From the NCBI GenBank assembly GCA_030248135.1, contig JASANC010005298.1, forward strand, positions 1 to 64,000: DNA of 64,000 bases, read 5' to 3'. This DNA comes from Theristus sp. LFF4_11. Taxonomy: Eukaryota; Nematoda; Chromadorea; Monhysterida; Xyalidae. Positions 48,012-59,249 of the stretch are shown here, piece after piece. A program made the position numbers and the translations under genes. The notes under the pieces were generated by a model. The model saw nothing but the letters and a program-made list of their open reading frames with translations, ran no database searches and was not told the DNA's origin. Within the stretch, counting starts at the first letter, position 1, and the number at the start of each line of letters is the position of its first letter.

Positions 48012-48937
48012 CTACCACAACAACCACAACAACAGCAACAACCACTACCACCACAACAACAACCGAATCGTCTGCAACAGCGTCGTGGCTCGGCATCGTC
48101 TGTCGCTTACGGAGGTGGCCCGCAACAGCAGCCAAGCAAGTCGAATCAGTGAACAAATGTAGAAAAAAGTTGAAATCTGAAAATAGCTAGTTGACTAGTC
48201 ATTCGCAGAAAAACAAACGACAAGGCTTTTTAAAGTAAAACCGAAAACTGATGGCATTCATCAATTTTTTACAGCTGGCCCTCATTTGATGGTCCCCGAT
48301 GGCGGTAACACTCGCCAGGGCAGACGTGCCAGTTCGGTTGAGTACCTTTTGAGCCCTGACAATGTTGACCAATGCAACTTGGCCTACCAACAACTGGCCT
48401 ACAATCGACGTCCATCCGATTCGGTCACTTGCGCCTGGGCCAGTTCCGGCGTGCAGCAGTTTACAAATCGCGGCAGTCACGTGGCACAGGTGTGAACGCT
48501 GTGTGTTTCAACTTTGAACATTTTATTTGTTTTAAAAGTCGATTACATGTTTTTGTTATATGCTGACTGACACGCGCGGGCATGCCTGCAATCGCTCATG
48601 TGACCGTAACAGACTATTGCACTCTCTTTGGTGTTATCATTGACCAAATAATGAGTTTTCAGTAAATCTTTGCGCATATACACTGTATGACAGACAGTAT
48701 GACTGTATGACAGACCGCTTTTGACAGACAATGAACGTGCACGAGCAACAACAACGACAGCAGTGGCAGCTGCATGCTTCCAACCCATCGTTGAACAGCG
48801 CAGTGCCGATGTACGAGCAGACGCCCACCGGGTTCGGACGTGGCTCGCCACGGCGTCGCCTGCTGCCAAACACGCCCACGCACGCTGACACGGCCGCCTA
48901 CAGTCCGGCTGCGTGCGAACGCCGCACATTTGTGTGA
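46225..48937 (+). CDS. Globin 2 with polyglutamine/polyproline extension
   Basis: Six exons (46225-46323, 46533-46751, 46969-47089, 47506-48114, 48275-48489, 48728-48937) give 490 residues. The globin part covers about 34-215: RRFLRVTWARTRG (helix A), AELLTQRVFARL, candidate E7 His116 in ITDHAKFF, candidate F8 His150 in GRAHCSL, and helix H (KAWNRLLAVLLDQMVTGF). Unlike the other three genes, helices A and B-C share one exon and a phase-0 intron lies before helix E. After the globin come Pro runs and two long Gln runs coded almost only by CAA, separated by a duplicated LPQQPQQQQQPLPPQ block, then two exons rich in Arg, Ser and Asn ending in GRGSPRRRLLPNTP and ERRTFV. The C-terminal part is unrecognised. 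The ATG at 46225 is the likely start, though the frame is open back to an acceptor at 46196. Confidence 0.8.
47820..48062 (+). repeat. In-frame (CAA)n tract with a duplicated interruption
   Basis: The CAA trinucleotide run encodes polyglutamine in globin 2. It is interrupted twice by the same roughly 45-bp block (ctaccacaacaaccacaac ...) at about 47897 and 48010, so a unit of about 113 bp was duplicated. Long runs in other frames and on the minus strand (polyThr, polyVal) are shadows. Confidence 0.9.
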
Positions 48938-49350
48938 TATTGTACACTGGAGTTCATGCACGATAGCAGTGTTGTTTCACGCGGTTTCATGTTGCATTTT
49001 ATGCCGTTTTATGTGTTGTTTCATGCGTTTTTTTATGTTTTTGTGTAGTTTTATGGCTCCTCACCACACACACAGATTATAGGAATGCAAACGAGCAATT
49101 GTTAGTCTTTTGTGTGCATCATCAAGATCGCTGAAAAAAATAACTCATGCCTGAAAACTGTGGCGCAAAAAATCGTGACAAGAGAACAAATAAAATGGTT
49201 GATCGTGCAATTGATGACCTACCGTCTGCAAATACTCGTATTGTAAATATACTATATAACGGGATTGCTACAATAAAAACACCTTTTAGGGAGCGCAAGC
49301 ATTCTCAAAAATGAAATTATATTTTCAAAGTAGCGGCTATGTTTTAGGGC
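48938..49350. other. 3' region of globin 2 and of the neuropeptide gene
   Basis: The two genes converge here. AATAAA sites for globin 2 occur near 49188 and 49272. No other gene seen. Confidence 0.5.
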
Positions 49351-49915
49351 TCAGCTGACCGCGCGGTGTGCTGGCCGTTGGTGGTCGTGCGACGCAGCAC
49401 GTTTTCCAGGGCGCATTATTGCCCACTGCCACCGTCTGCGGGCACCCGCAAACGCGGCACGATTGCTGCTGAGGAATCTGAAACATAAACGATGATTTGT
49501 GTGACGCACGGCCACAAAACTGGTTGCAATCATACTTAGGTACGTTAAAAACGTTTATTGCGCCGAACTTCGCCTGATTTTACAGCAGCGAAGCTGATTG
49601 GTTGCAAAAATTTGACTGCTGATGATGTCAAAGTTGAAGATGCCCGATTGAATCAGCGAACATTTTTAATGATCGTACACTTTAAAAAAATCGCTGTGTT
49701 GCAGCAGAAAGAAACGCGCAGGCGCACTTTTGATAATCGAATGGAGGCAACCGCGGATGTGCGTGGACGAATGGTTTCAGATCGGTGTTCTGATTGAGCG
49801 AGTCCAGCAGCGCCAAATCGGGCATGCGGTGTGGCTGATAGTGGGCGTCAGCGGCGGGCACACCAACGACGCTGAGCAACACCAAGACCACCGACGAGCC
49901 TGTCAGCTTCGCCAT
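49351..49915 (-). CDS. Neuropeptide precursor, predicted peptide WQWAIMRP-amide
   Basis: Exons 49915-49728 and 49477-49351 join in phase 2 to give 104 residues. Residues 1-24 are a signal peptide (MAKLTGSSVVLVLLSVVGVP AADA). Residues 25-75 form a spacer (MPDLALLDSLNQNTDLKPF). Then R76-R78 is a tribasic cleavage site, W79-P86 reads WQWAIMRP, G87 is an amide donor and K88-R89 a dibasic site; a polar tail ends at residue 104. This is the standard layout of a single-peptide amidated neuropeptide precursor, made in the secretory pathway. The C-terminal RP-amide recalls nematode RPamide peptides (GnRH/AKH-receptor-related system), but the WQWAIM part is not familiar. An alternative acceptor at about 49570 would give a short stop-terminated form ending KRSSAQ. 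Confidence 0.7.
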
Positions 49916-50034
49916 TCGTTCCTTCGTGTTCACGAGGTTGTTTGATTTGAAATGGTTTGCACGCGGAAAATCAATTCTGTGGTTATTAAGCCGTAAAGAT
50001 TTTCGATGTGCTGCAATGAAATCACTGTTGGGGT

Positions 50035-50215
50035 TGCAACCTTCGTGGCCTAGGTGGTAGCGCGTTAGACTCTTGTCTGTGTGTTCAGGGGGTCCACTCC
50101 AGACGAGGGGTAAAAAGGGCATTAACGACAGGAAAACTCGCTGGGCGGCCTGCTTGACGGTGTTCTCTGTACGCTTTTCTGGGTCATTCCAGTTAAAAAC
50201 CTCGCCTAAAACTGT
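50035..50215 (+). repeat. tRNA-derived SINE copy
   Basis: A tRNA-like head (ggcctaggtggtagcgcgtt) followed by a tail with gcgagttttcctgtcgttaa (in reverse) and aaacctcgcctaaaactg that matches 40066-40150 in opposite orientation. The B box is more diverged here. Confidence 0.65.
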
Positions 50216-50709
50216 TCGTTCGTTAACTCGTAAAATAAAAAAATGATGGACAAAAGACTGAGATATCGATACAAAACGTATTTTTAACTGAACCACGCTC
50301 ATTACAGCTCTATTCATGTGAGATGCAAAAAATCAGTGTGAATGGCATTTCGGTGTTTTCGGAATTGTTTTAAATGGAATTCTTTTTGGTGTGTTTTGTT
50401 TTCTGTTTCAAAATCGCTGAACAGCAAATACTTTTATTTACCATAAAGCTTAGAAAATTGATATTTATGGATGCAATATATGGTCCAAAAATATTCACAA
50501 AAACACGCCGATTGGTTGCATCGTGCTACAAAATAGAGCACAATCAATCACCCTTCACCATTTAATTAAATTAAAATGTATGCACGTTACGGTAATTCTG
50601 CTGAAAAAAATGGCCACAATTGAAAAATAACACCAAGAAAAACAAAACTTCATGCGCAGTTCCGTTCACCAGCACAAAAGCGACCTTTCGTTTCATTCAT
50701 GAACACCAT
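50216..50709. other. 3' flank of globin 3
   Basis: A minus-strand AATAAA (TTTATT at 50433-50438) may be the polyadenylation signal of globin 3. No other feature seen. Confidence 0.4.
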
Positions 50710-53700
50710 TCACACCTCCGTCTCGCCATCACAGCAAAGCGTCGACGCGAAAATGCGCCTGATTTCAGTGGAGTTCTGCGTCACCGGATTCCAGTCGGTT
50801 CGAAACTCCGGTGTCAATTTGTCGGCGACCCGCGTCGCCCTGCTGCCAGTGCGCCCGAATTCGTCACCGTCGACGGGACAATGACGCAGCGCCAGCAAAA
50901 GTGGCAGTTTCGCAAAAGTTCGCTTCCTCTGATGATCACTGTCAGAGTGTTCATCTGGCGGTTCATCCGTTCTATCCAGGAACTTTAGCGTTTTCAACGA
51001 CTCAAACTCCTTCAACTCTTCGTTTGGCGGTGACAACAGACTGACTGTGGTGACGTGACGTGGCGACGGCACGTCAAAACTGCCACTTGACGCGTGCAAT
51101 GGCGAACTGTTCGCCAGTTCCGCATTATTCATTGATGCTGCCGAATAGCACTGACCGACCAGCACCAACGGCTTTGCAGTGTGCGTGTGTTGCTGTTGCT
51201 GGTTTCGCGTTTCGTCATCATCGTCGTCGTCCCCGCTCCGTTGCTGATGATTGAAAAAGTAGGCTTGTTTCTCAAACTGCTCATAAAGCAGCTGGCGCTC
51301 ACTGCGCTGTCGCATTCGTTTTGACGCGACGTCGTCTGGTGAAATGAGGCCCAGGCAAAACTCCGGCGCTTTCTGTTCGCCATTTGCCGGCGATGGCGAC
51401 GGCGGCTCCACGGCAGTTGGCATCTCCGGCGCCACTTTGCTGCTCGCTTTTTCGCTCGCCAATTTCAGTCGCCTGACCTCATTGAAACTGAAGAACCGCT
51501 GTTTGTTGGTGCGTTTTTCATCGTTTTTCGCATCAGTGCCGCTTGCTGTTGATTGGTTGACTTGCGGCTGGCGAACCAATGGTGGTTTGTTTCGGTGGCC
51601 GTTTATGAGTTGGCACGGGTCGCGTTTTCCTTGCACACCACTGCTGGTGCCAAGAGACAGGGTGGCTTTATCGTATCGTGCTGCCATCAGTGCTGTGGCT
51701 GTGCTAGCCAGCACTGGCCCACTGCTGCTGGTGCTGCTTGAAATCGCCTGTTGCCGGAATGCGTCGCTGCAACACACAGATACCCGGAAAGACATTTTTT
51801 CTGTAAAAGCGCATTCACAAACAAACCAGGACTTCTGCAAAATGCAGGGTTCTTCAAAAAAGGTCAAAAGTTTTTGAAACACACTGCTAACACACCCCGT
51901 TGTCTTAAATGATAAGCCAAGAGAATCGTAAAACAAGTAGTATTTGGGAGAAACCACCAAAGAAGCCGTGCTGTACTCGACTATTTCACCGTGAAATGAC
52001 TCACCCCATTAATTGCTGAAAGGCCCGTGGTGCTGCGTGGTGCGCCCCAGTTGCGTCGTGCATCGCATCGCCAAACTCGAGTCCCCCATGGTTCTGTGAG
52101 GTGGTGCGTTTCACGAGGTCGGTCAGTGGATTCACGAGGCCCGGGTTGGTCTGCTGGTCAGGCGGTAGACAGCGCTGGCGGAAACGACGGAACAACGCTT
52201 CGTGGGACCTGCGCAGAAACAAATGCGTGCGTGTGCAGTAATTGAATTACACGCCATGTGCGACTGCTATGTGTATGAGAAAAGACACTCGCAACTCTCT
52301 CAGAAGCTCTTGAACCAGCAAAACGCCACGCAAACGCGCCCAGATTTCATCGCAGTGTGATAAGCTCCGCAAAAACTTTTCCAGCAATATACTGCATTCA
52401 TGACAACACGCTGCAGCGTTATGCGTTGTTGTGAAAAAGGTTTCAAAAAAGCGGGCTTTCCGCTCAGTGCACGGACAGATAGAAACAAATGCGCGCAAAA
52501 AAAAACGCAGCATGTAATTCAATGACACCGTGACTCTGCAAAAAAGCTTGTTTGCCATTTGTCCGTGCATGCAAACCTTCGACTGCTCTTCGTGAATCCG
52601 TATATCAAGTAGTCGGTGATGGAGGCTACCAGAATGTTCCAGGCGCTAGACGCGTGCGGGTACATGCGAACGCACTCGTGTGCTGTGATCTCCTTCGCCA
52701 GGAACTCACCGAAATGCTCCCAGTACTCGACCATCATGCCAATGCCTTGCAGGTGACAGTGACATTGGCCTGAACGAAAAGTCGCGTACAATTGTCTTTG
52801 TTCGCTCTGTGACGTCTAGACCACTGAGACACCGTTGAGCTACCATACTGTGCAAAACATTCAGAAGACGTTCAAACGTTTAGGACATTCCGATGAACGC
52901 TCCATTTTTAATTTTGCACGTTTCTACTTCTCGTCAAGGACTCAGAGAGTAGTTTTTTGGTTTTTACTGATCGCCTTTTGAACGTCCCAGAGAGATCAAA
53001 GTAAACACGCCACATAAGCCCAACAAATGCAACAATGACTTCCCTCGCGCCTCACCCAAACTGCTCGGCGGCTGCGGCATGTCCGTGTGCGCGGTGTCGT
53101 TGCACCACTGCACCACCTGGTTCAGGTAGGCGAACATGACGTGCGCGTGGTCGGCCTCCGTCAGGATGGTGGTCGTCTTGGACGAGTCGACGAAGATGAA
53201 CACGAACGCAGCCTTGTAGAACATGTGACGGACGCCTGAGGCGCGTTGCGCCATGCGCGCGAACACGCTGCGCACGCTGTCCAGGGCGACACGCTTGTTC
53301 TTGCCTGCGGGTGGAACAAACGGCACGCAGTGGTGAAAACAGCGTTTGCAATGAAACACATTGAGAATCAGATTGTCCTGGCGTGACATGTTAAAGCGCT
53401 TTCATGAAACATTATTTAGTGACGCGTATTTGTGTTGTGTTAAAACATATAGCTGCGCGGTCAGTAACTAGTGCTTTATGAATGCCCCTTTATGGAATTT
53501 GAAGCACAAATCGACAGAAATCATATCACCACTCGCTTGCAACGCGAAATCCGCTCACTTTCAACCTGTTTTTCTCAATTATTTATAATGAGCGCGTCCC
53601 TTATCAGATTTCTGAATGACTTGCCAACATTGGCGACGTGTCTGTACAAGCAAACCACACAATAATTCATACCAATGAGCCGTTCCCAGGTGATCTTCAG

Positions 53701-53838
53701 CGCCCTTGTCTCCTGGGCACTGAGTCTCCGTTTGATGTGCGCCCATTCGCGCGCCGAACTGCTGACCAATTTCAGTTTCTCCACCGCAAACGCGCTAGAA
53801 ACAAGCACGCGACCGTTTTTTATACTTCTCTCATGCAT
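50710..53838 (-). CDS. Globin 3 with long C-terminal extension
   Basis: Five exons (53838-53673, 53304-53056, 52769-52577, 52208-52005, 51766-50710) join in phases 1, 1, 2 and 2 to 622 residues. The globin fold covers about 30-205: LKITWERLIG (helix A), SVRSVFARMAQR, candidate E7 His108 in LTEADHAHVM, candidate F8 His142 in QCHCHLQG, and helix H (SAWNILVASITDYLIYGF). The 410-residue extension is polar, with an acidic run (GDDDDDDE), a Gln run and Ser/Pro/Lys-rich parts; no domain is recognised. The ATG at 53838 keeps the frame, but a good acceptor (gtttctag) just inside exon 1 means the true start could be on an unseen exon. Intron positions and phases match globins 1 and 4. Confidence 0.82.
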
Positions 53839-55662
53839 ATTACAACAAAGTTTTGATTGATTGCCTTTTCAAACGAACAACCCACTGAATGGCTATGCCA
53901 TGCAAAAGAATCCGAGACACCACATTTGTGAGCACAAAATGCACGGGATTACCTGTTACACACGCATGCACTGCGTGGTGCAGCGAGGCACGAGAGCTGG
54001 CTTGAGAAGGCATTACAGAAGTTTTTGTTGGTAGACAATTCTAAATTTCCTTTCCCTATTTCAAAATTTGTCACTTTTTATGGTTTTATTACTTACCGTG
54101 TGCAGCGCGCGCGAAACATCTTGCGTTCTTTCACTTTGTCCATTTGTCCAATAAAGTCACACTTTCATTCAGCTGTTTTTCATCTACGATTTCTATTTAT
54201 AACAAAATAGATTTTGTATTGCTGCTATGAATTTTAATCAGCGTAGACTTCAACTTCAGCCTTGATTGATGAATGGCTAATATTTCAATCTTTAATGCAA
54301 TCGCAATAAAAAAAAACTAAGTGAACCAAGAATTGAATGCCATTGTATCTAGATACTTCTGGCGTCGATGCGTGCGTGACTGAGGGAAATTTTGCGGTTC
54401 AAATAAAAACAAACGGTTTTTATTTGGAGTAATTTGCTCTCAAGTACGTATTTATATGCTATTTTTGGGCGTCATCAATGAAACACTGAAAAAACGCAAA
54501 AATGTGACAAGCAGGCGACAGTAGTGTTTGTTGTATTTGTTCCCTTTTCAGCGAAAGTGTCCCAACCGAAAAAAGAACACACTGACTTTAATCACGCAAT
54601 ACATAGAACATTGATGTGTGTGCTCTGGCAACTAAGAACGAAGAAAAAAGAGATTAGACGAAAAGAAATCGTTTTTTAACGTGATCATGATAACATAAAA
54701 ATTGACAATTTTTTCTCGTCCTTTCGCTCCATTCACACAAAGGAGCCACTGTGCATGCGCAGCTGCACCGGTTTAATGCCGTTAAGACCGGCTTAGTGCG
54801 CGCTCGTGTGCAAAAAAAAGTAAAGAAACAAAAATTTCAGCCGAAAATTTTCAAAGGCGCCATTTATTTATTTCGTCGCGCTTGCGTGACCGCGCCAACT
54901 GAGGCGCACGGACAGACTCCAAGCAAGCAATGCACATTAGTGAGTAACAAATCACAGCTTTTGCAGCGGCGCGCCATGCTTGTAGCTCTGCATGGGGTCA
55001 ACTGATATTTCACTCTCAGACATATCCCGAAATTTCAATCAGAAAATCAACAAAAATGCGCCAAAAGTTCCTGCATTGGAATTGTTGATTTGATTTCAAA
55101 AGAAAATTTGCCACATTTCCTACTTTGGAAAGTTTCACATTAGCTGATGCTGTGAAAGCAAATTTGTGATTCTTAGAATTCGTTTTTCTGCATCAAAGCC
55201 AAACAAAGCTATATTCAAAACTTTATATTCATGAGCAAACTCCTACATGAATGCACCCGAAGTATGTATAGTCACCAAAGAATATTCGAAGCATGTCACA
55301 GGGAAGAATTATGAAAGAATGAAACGTTTGAGCCAACAAATCAGGTAAAAAGTATGTACACAGATTCCCAAGCGCAGAAACAGCTTGAGACATCGTTTTC
55401 AAAACTGTCCCATTGCGTAATCAAAAGTCACAGTTTTTGAGCGACTTGGTTTGTGCTGAAAATAGTTGCGATGCGACTTTGAACGCATCACAATTTGATG
55501 TGCCGCTCGCTGATTGGTCGACTTTGAATCGTTGCTCGTGAGCGTGCTGATTGGCCGCGCCGGCGAGAAACGATCGGCGATCACCAGGGAGGGGCGGAGT
55601 GCAAAACAGTGAGCGCCTAAATTGTTTGTGGTGGGTGTTTTTCGTCAATAAAATGAAAAAAG
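53839..55662. other. Intergenic region between globins 3 and 4
   Basis: AT-rich with no supported exon. Two CTGATTGG motifs occur at 55510-55517 and 55547-55554, in the 3' flank of globin 4. Upstream control sequences of globin 3 are probably here. Confidence 0.45.
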
Positions 55663-57848
55663 TTAAAAATGAAAAGTTCGCAGTTTAAAGTTTGAAAACC
55701 AACGTGGACGAGCAGACGGCGGAGAGCTCTGTTTCGCCGGAGCATTGTGCCGCTTCGTGTGCCGTGTCTGTCGGTTGTGCTGGCGAGACCGCGACCGGGA
55801 ACTCTCCGCCTCCAATCCACTCAGCAGCGACACCTCGGGCGGGCGCAGAACTTCGATTTCAATGGGCGTTTCCTGTGGTTGCACGTCGACAGTGGTCTGG
55901 TCGCTTTCAGCCACTGTGGACTCGCAGTTCCACTCATCTTGTTCTGCAGCGCGTGATTTTGCGTTTGCGATTGTTGAATGACGCTCAATTTGTGCATTCC
56001 ACTCCGGTGGGCAATCACCAAAGTCGGCTGGTGGAACACTTTTCGACTTTGCCAGTTTTCCGCGCACGACGGACTCTCCGTAACGTGCGCCAAAGTTCTG
56101 GTGATCGTTCGCGAAGTGCTCAGTGTGTTCACAGTTTTCCGTTGCCAAACGTTCATGAACGCCGTCGTTGCAGTGTGTCGTCGTGTCTGCGTGTTCCAGC
56201 GTTTTCTCGGCAGCAACTGAGTAGAGATCCTCAAAATCGGTGGTATCTGTGCGCGCACTCAGATTCGCCAACGGACTCCGGCTGCTGCACGAATTCGAGA
56301 GGCAACGGCCAGTGCCAACTGAACAGTTGAAAAAATTAGCGGAGAAAAAATGGGGCTACTAAATTGGCTACTCAAAATACTATTTTAAGATTGCGTTCAT
56401 TTTTTATAACATAATGAACGTTGTAGCAGTCGTTTCAATGGCCGTTTTAGTAGCCAAGTCAGTTACCCCGTCTGCTCAGTCTGATGTTTGCAACGCATTT
56501 CTGAACAGAAACAGGCACACACCGGTATGCTGTTTTCGCCAACCGTTTCTTTTGGCCGGATAATCTCAACTTTTTTCATTTCTAGAAACCAAACTCGTAT
56601 CTCAAATTTTAACAAAAAAAGACAAACAACAAGCAACGCACGTCCAGAAGAGTCGGAGTCAATGGTAGCGGCAGCGGAGACAGCGTGCACATTGAGGCCG
56701 GCCACAAAGCCAGCCTTCACGTAGTCGAACACGGCTGCAATCAGCAGATTCCACGCGTGCTGCGCCCGTGGGAACGCACGAACGTTGTCCAGCTTGATGA
56801 TCTCGTGACTCAGCAGCTCGGCCAGCTCGTCCCACATGGACGCTTGGAAGCCGTACGCCTTCAGGTGGCAGTGCGAACGCCCTGAAAGAGCCGCATACAC
56901 TGCCCGATTCTTGAGCCAGTGAGTTTCAATGTTCAATAAGTCAGTTCAATAAGTTGTTGCAGTGACCAATGGCTGCATCTCGTTAGAGGGCAGATAAAAA
57001 ACAAAATAAAAAAAACATTTCGCAGCAAAAACGGTGACTGCAGCCATTCCACAGTTATTCTGAACCCTTTTACTTTGATCAGTTTGATTCAAACATTGCC
57101 GCAACCCACCAATATCGGTCGGCAGTTGCTTCGGTGTCTGTCGGTTGCAGTGCGCCGGTCTGTTCAAGTAGTCGATCGAGGCCGTGAAGACGTCGACCAG
57201 GAAGCGCCCATGGTCGTTCTCGGTGCAAATGCTGCTGCCCACCTGCTGTCCCTTGTCGGTCAGCGCGCGCACGAACGCGGCACGGTAGAACAGATGGTGC
57301 ATCTCTGGCCGCCTCGCGAACAGCTTCTGCATGATCTGCCGCATCAGCACGTCCGCACAGCGACCCGATTGACCTGCGAGGCAGCGTTACTCGCGAGTCA
57401 TGAGAACAATGGCCGACCGAAGTGACGTCATATTTGCTATATGACTGATTGGTTGGAATGTTTGAATGGAATAACGTGTGGAATATCGCGGTGCCGAGTT
57501 CGCCATCCGGTGCCAGGGCCAGTAACAAACAGCCAGGTGGCACGTTTGGTTGTAGCCAAGCGACTGTCGCTGGTTTTCTTGAAAAAAAAGATCCACCGCT
57601 GTCACGACACCACGTGGGTACAGTCACAGTGCACCTCACAACCTCAAACGTTCGCGGCTCTGGCTGTTTGTATCGAATAAAAATTGGTGGTCACACGCAA
57701 CTGCGAATGCAATGATTCAAAAACGGGGCAGCCTCAATCGCCAACCGACGACACGTCTCCAGGTGATGTTGAGTCCCCTGAGCTGCATCTGCGTCAGCCT
57801 GTCCCTTATGTGGTCAAGTTCATTCTTTGGCGGCGGCACACGTTTCAT
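55663..57848 (-). CDS. Globin 4 with C-terminal extension
   Basis: Four exons (57848-57746, 57373-57110, 56881-56642, 56318-55663), all joined in phase 1, give 420 residues. The globin fold covers about 10-180: LNITWRRVVG (helix A), LMRQIMQKLFARRPEM, candidate E7 His89 in TENDHGRF, candidate F8 His126 in GRSHCHLKA, and helix H (HAWNLLIAAVFDYVKAGF). The extension of about 220 residues is rich in Thr, Asn, Glu and Ser, with a basic end (RQHNRQTRHTKRHN). The start is the first ATG in frame (MKRVPPPKNELDHIRDRL); the frame is open further upstream through an acceptor-like cgttgcag, so extra N-terminal sequence is possible. It is the last of the four linked globins. Confidence 0.82.
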
Positions 57849-57989
57849 GGCAACCGTCGACTTGCATCGTGCCACTGGGCAGCTCACACTGCGATTCACT
57901 CTGCAACGCAAACAGGACGAGATTTGGAGAATGCTCCATTTGCGAACTGTTCAGTCAATATGACAAGTTGCGAAATCAAAACGGCTCGT

Positions 57990-58548
57990 GTACTATTCCG
58001 GCCCGCGAAATTCCGGCCCGTAGAATTCCGGCCCGCTCATTCCGGCCCGAAGAATTCCGGCCCGAAGAATTCCGGCCCGGAGAATTTTCGCCAGCAAGAA
58101 CAATATTAAACCACACAAAGTGATTTTTGGTAAATAAATTCTTAAATGATTTTTTATTTTTGTTTAGAACTTGCTTGCAGTGATTTGTTGTAGGTTCCTA
58201 ATCCTAAGCCAAGCCTTTTTGATAAGGTAAAAGGGTCACAAATCCTTTTCATGATAAAAAAAATTTAAAAATTTATTTGTAGTTTCTTTTTTCCAAAAAG
58301 GTTTCATTTTCCAAAAAAGCAAACAGGACGAACATCATTGAAAATACACTGTAACATGTGAACATCGATATTTTTATATTTTATTATTTCATTACCAAAA
58401 TCACTTTGTGTGGTTTAATATTGTTCGTACTGGCGAAAATTCTCCGGGCCGGAATTCTCCGGGCCGGAATTCTTCGCGCCGGAATTCTTCGGGCCGGAAT
58501 GAGCGGCCCAAAATTCTTCAGGCCGGAATTAGCGGGCCGGAATTGTAC
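57990..58548. mobile_element. Foldback-like element with arms of short tandem repeats
   Basis: Two arms of about 150 bp (57990-58137 and 58392-58548) are inverted copies of each other. Their outer parts consist of tandem gaattccggcccg units with small changes; the inner parts share cgccagcaagaacaatatta. Both ends carry GTAC. Inverted repeats built from short tandem units are the hallmark of foldback (FB) elements. The AT-rich centre has no coding frame. It sits about 140 bp upstream of the globin 4 start. Confidence 0.8.
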
Positions 58549-58630
58549 CCCCCCGAATCAAAACACGTGTGTTTCTGTGAATGACTTCAGATTCGAATGG
58601 AACGAGTTGGCAAATTGTGAATGGAATGAA

Positions 58631-59170
58631 TTATAGTGAATAGTGACACAGAAACAGAAACCGTGCCCACAACAGAACATGCACGCATCTCCAACAGCAA
58701 ACCAACTTGCGCCTAGCACCGACGGCCGAGGCAATGCTGTCCAAGCGCGACTGTCTGAACTTGCTCACGAACGCCCTGGGCATGACGACGCTGCTGTGCT
58801 GCTTCCTGAACAGTCTCGGCTTGCCGTTAGCAGCGGCGGTTGCAGTCGACTGCGCATGCACGTCATTATGCACGGTAGTATTATTCGCAAGTTTCTCATT
58901 ATGATTCTCAGTTGTTGCACTGTTTTGGTGATCGTTGGTGGAATTGAACTGAAACACGTTGTTGTAGAAATAGATGTTGTGCTGGTTTGAGTCTGAATGG
59001 TGCACGTGGGTGTTGTTGTTGGCCGTGACGGTCGTCTGCTGCTCGTTGTCTCCGTCTCGCTGATGCGTGTCTTCTTGCGATTCCTCGTGCTCTTGCTGCA
59101 GCTGCTGGTGCTCCCGGCGAAACACGGCCGCCAATCGCCGTTGCCGTACGATCTTGGGGATGATGAACAT
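58631..59170 (-). CDS. Possible N/Q/H-rich coding exon
   Basis: From the ATG at 59170 the frame reads MFIIPKIVRQRRLAAVFRRE, then a Gln/Glu/Asn/His-rich stretch (EHQQLQQEHEESQED) and a basic part (MPRAFVSKFRQSRLDS), and stops at 58631. The composition resembles the globin extensions. The last about 20 codons (CCWRCVHVLLW) look non-coding, and a donor AAGTTG/GTTTGC may end the exon near 58705. The frame is also open upstream to about 59249. Neighbouring exons were not found, so it may be an isolated or decayed exon. Not recognised. Confidence 0.4.
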   Translation of the reverse strand: MFIIPKIVRQRRLAAVFRREHQQLQQEHEESQEDTHQRDGDNEQQTTVTANNNTHVHHSDSNQHNIYFYNNVFQFNSTNDHQNSATTENHNEKLANNTTVHNDVHAQSTATAAANGKPRLFRKQHSSVVMPRAFVSKFRQSRLDSIASAVGARRKLVCCWRCVHVLLWARFLFLCHYSL

Positions 59171-59249
59171 GCTGGTGATCAGGGCACAGTGCTGATTGGC
59201 TGCCTGGCGCCGCGTGAAACGCCGTTTCGTGCTGAGCTTCAAACTGGAC

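Noticed and set aside
47680..48190. Poly-Thr and poly-Val frames overlapping globin 2
   Set aside because: Shadows of the CAA tract in other frames; only the Gln frame joins the globin exons in phase.
51129..51383. Open frame MANRKRRSFAWASFHQ on the minus strand
   Set aside because: Shadow of the long globin 3 tail exon in another frame.
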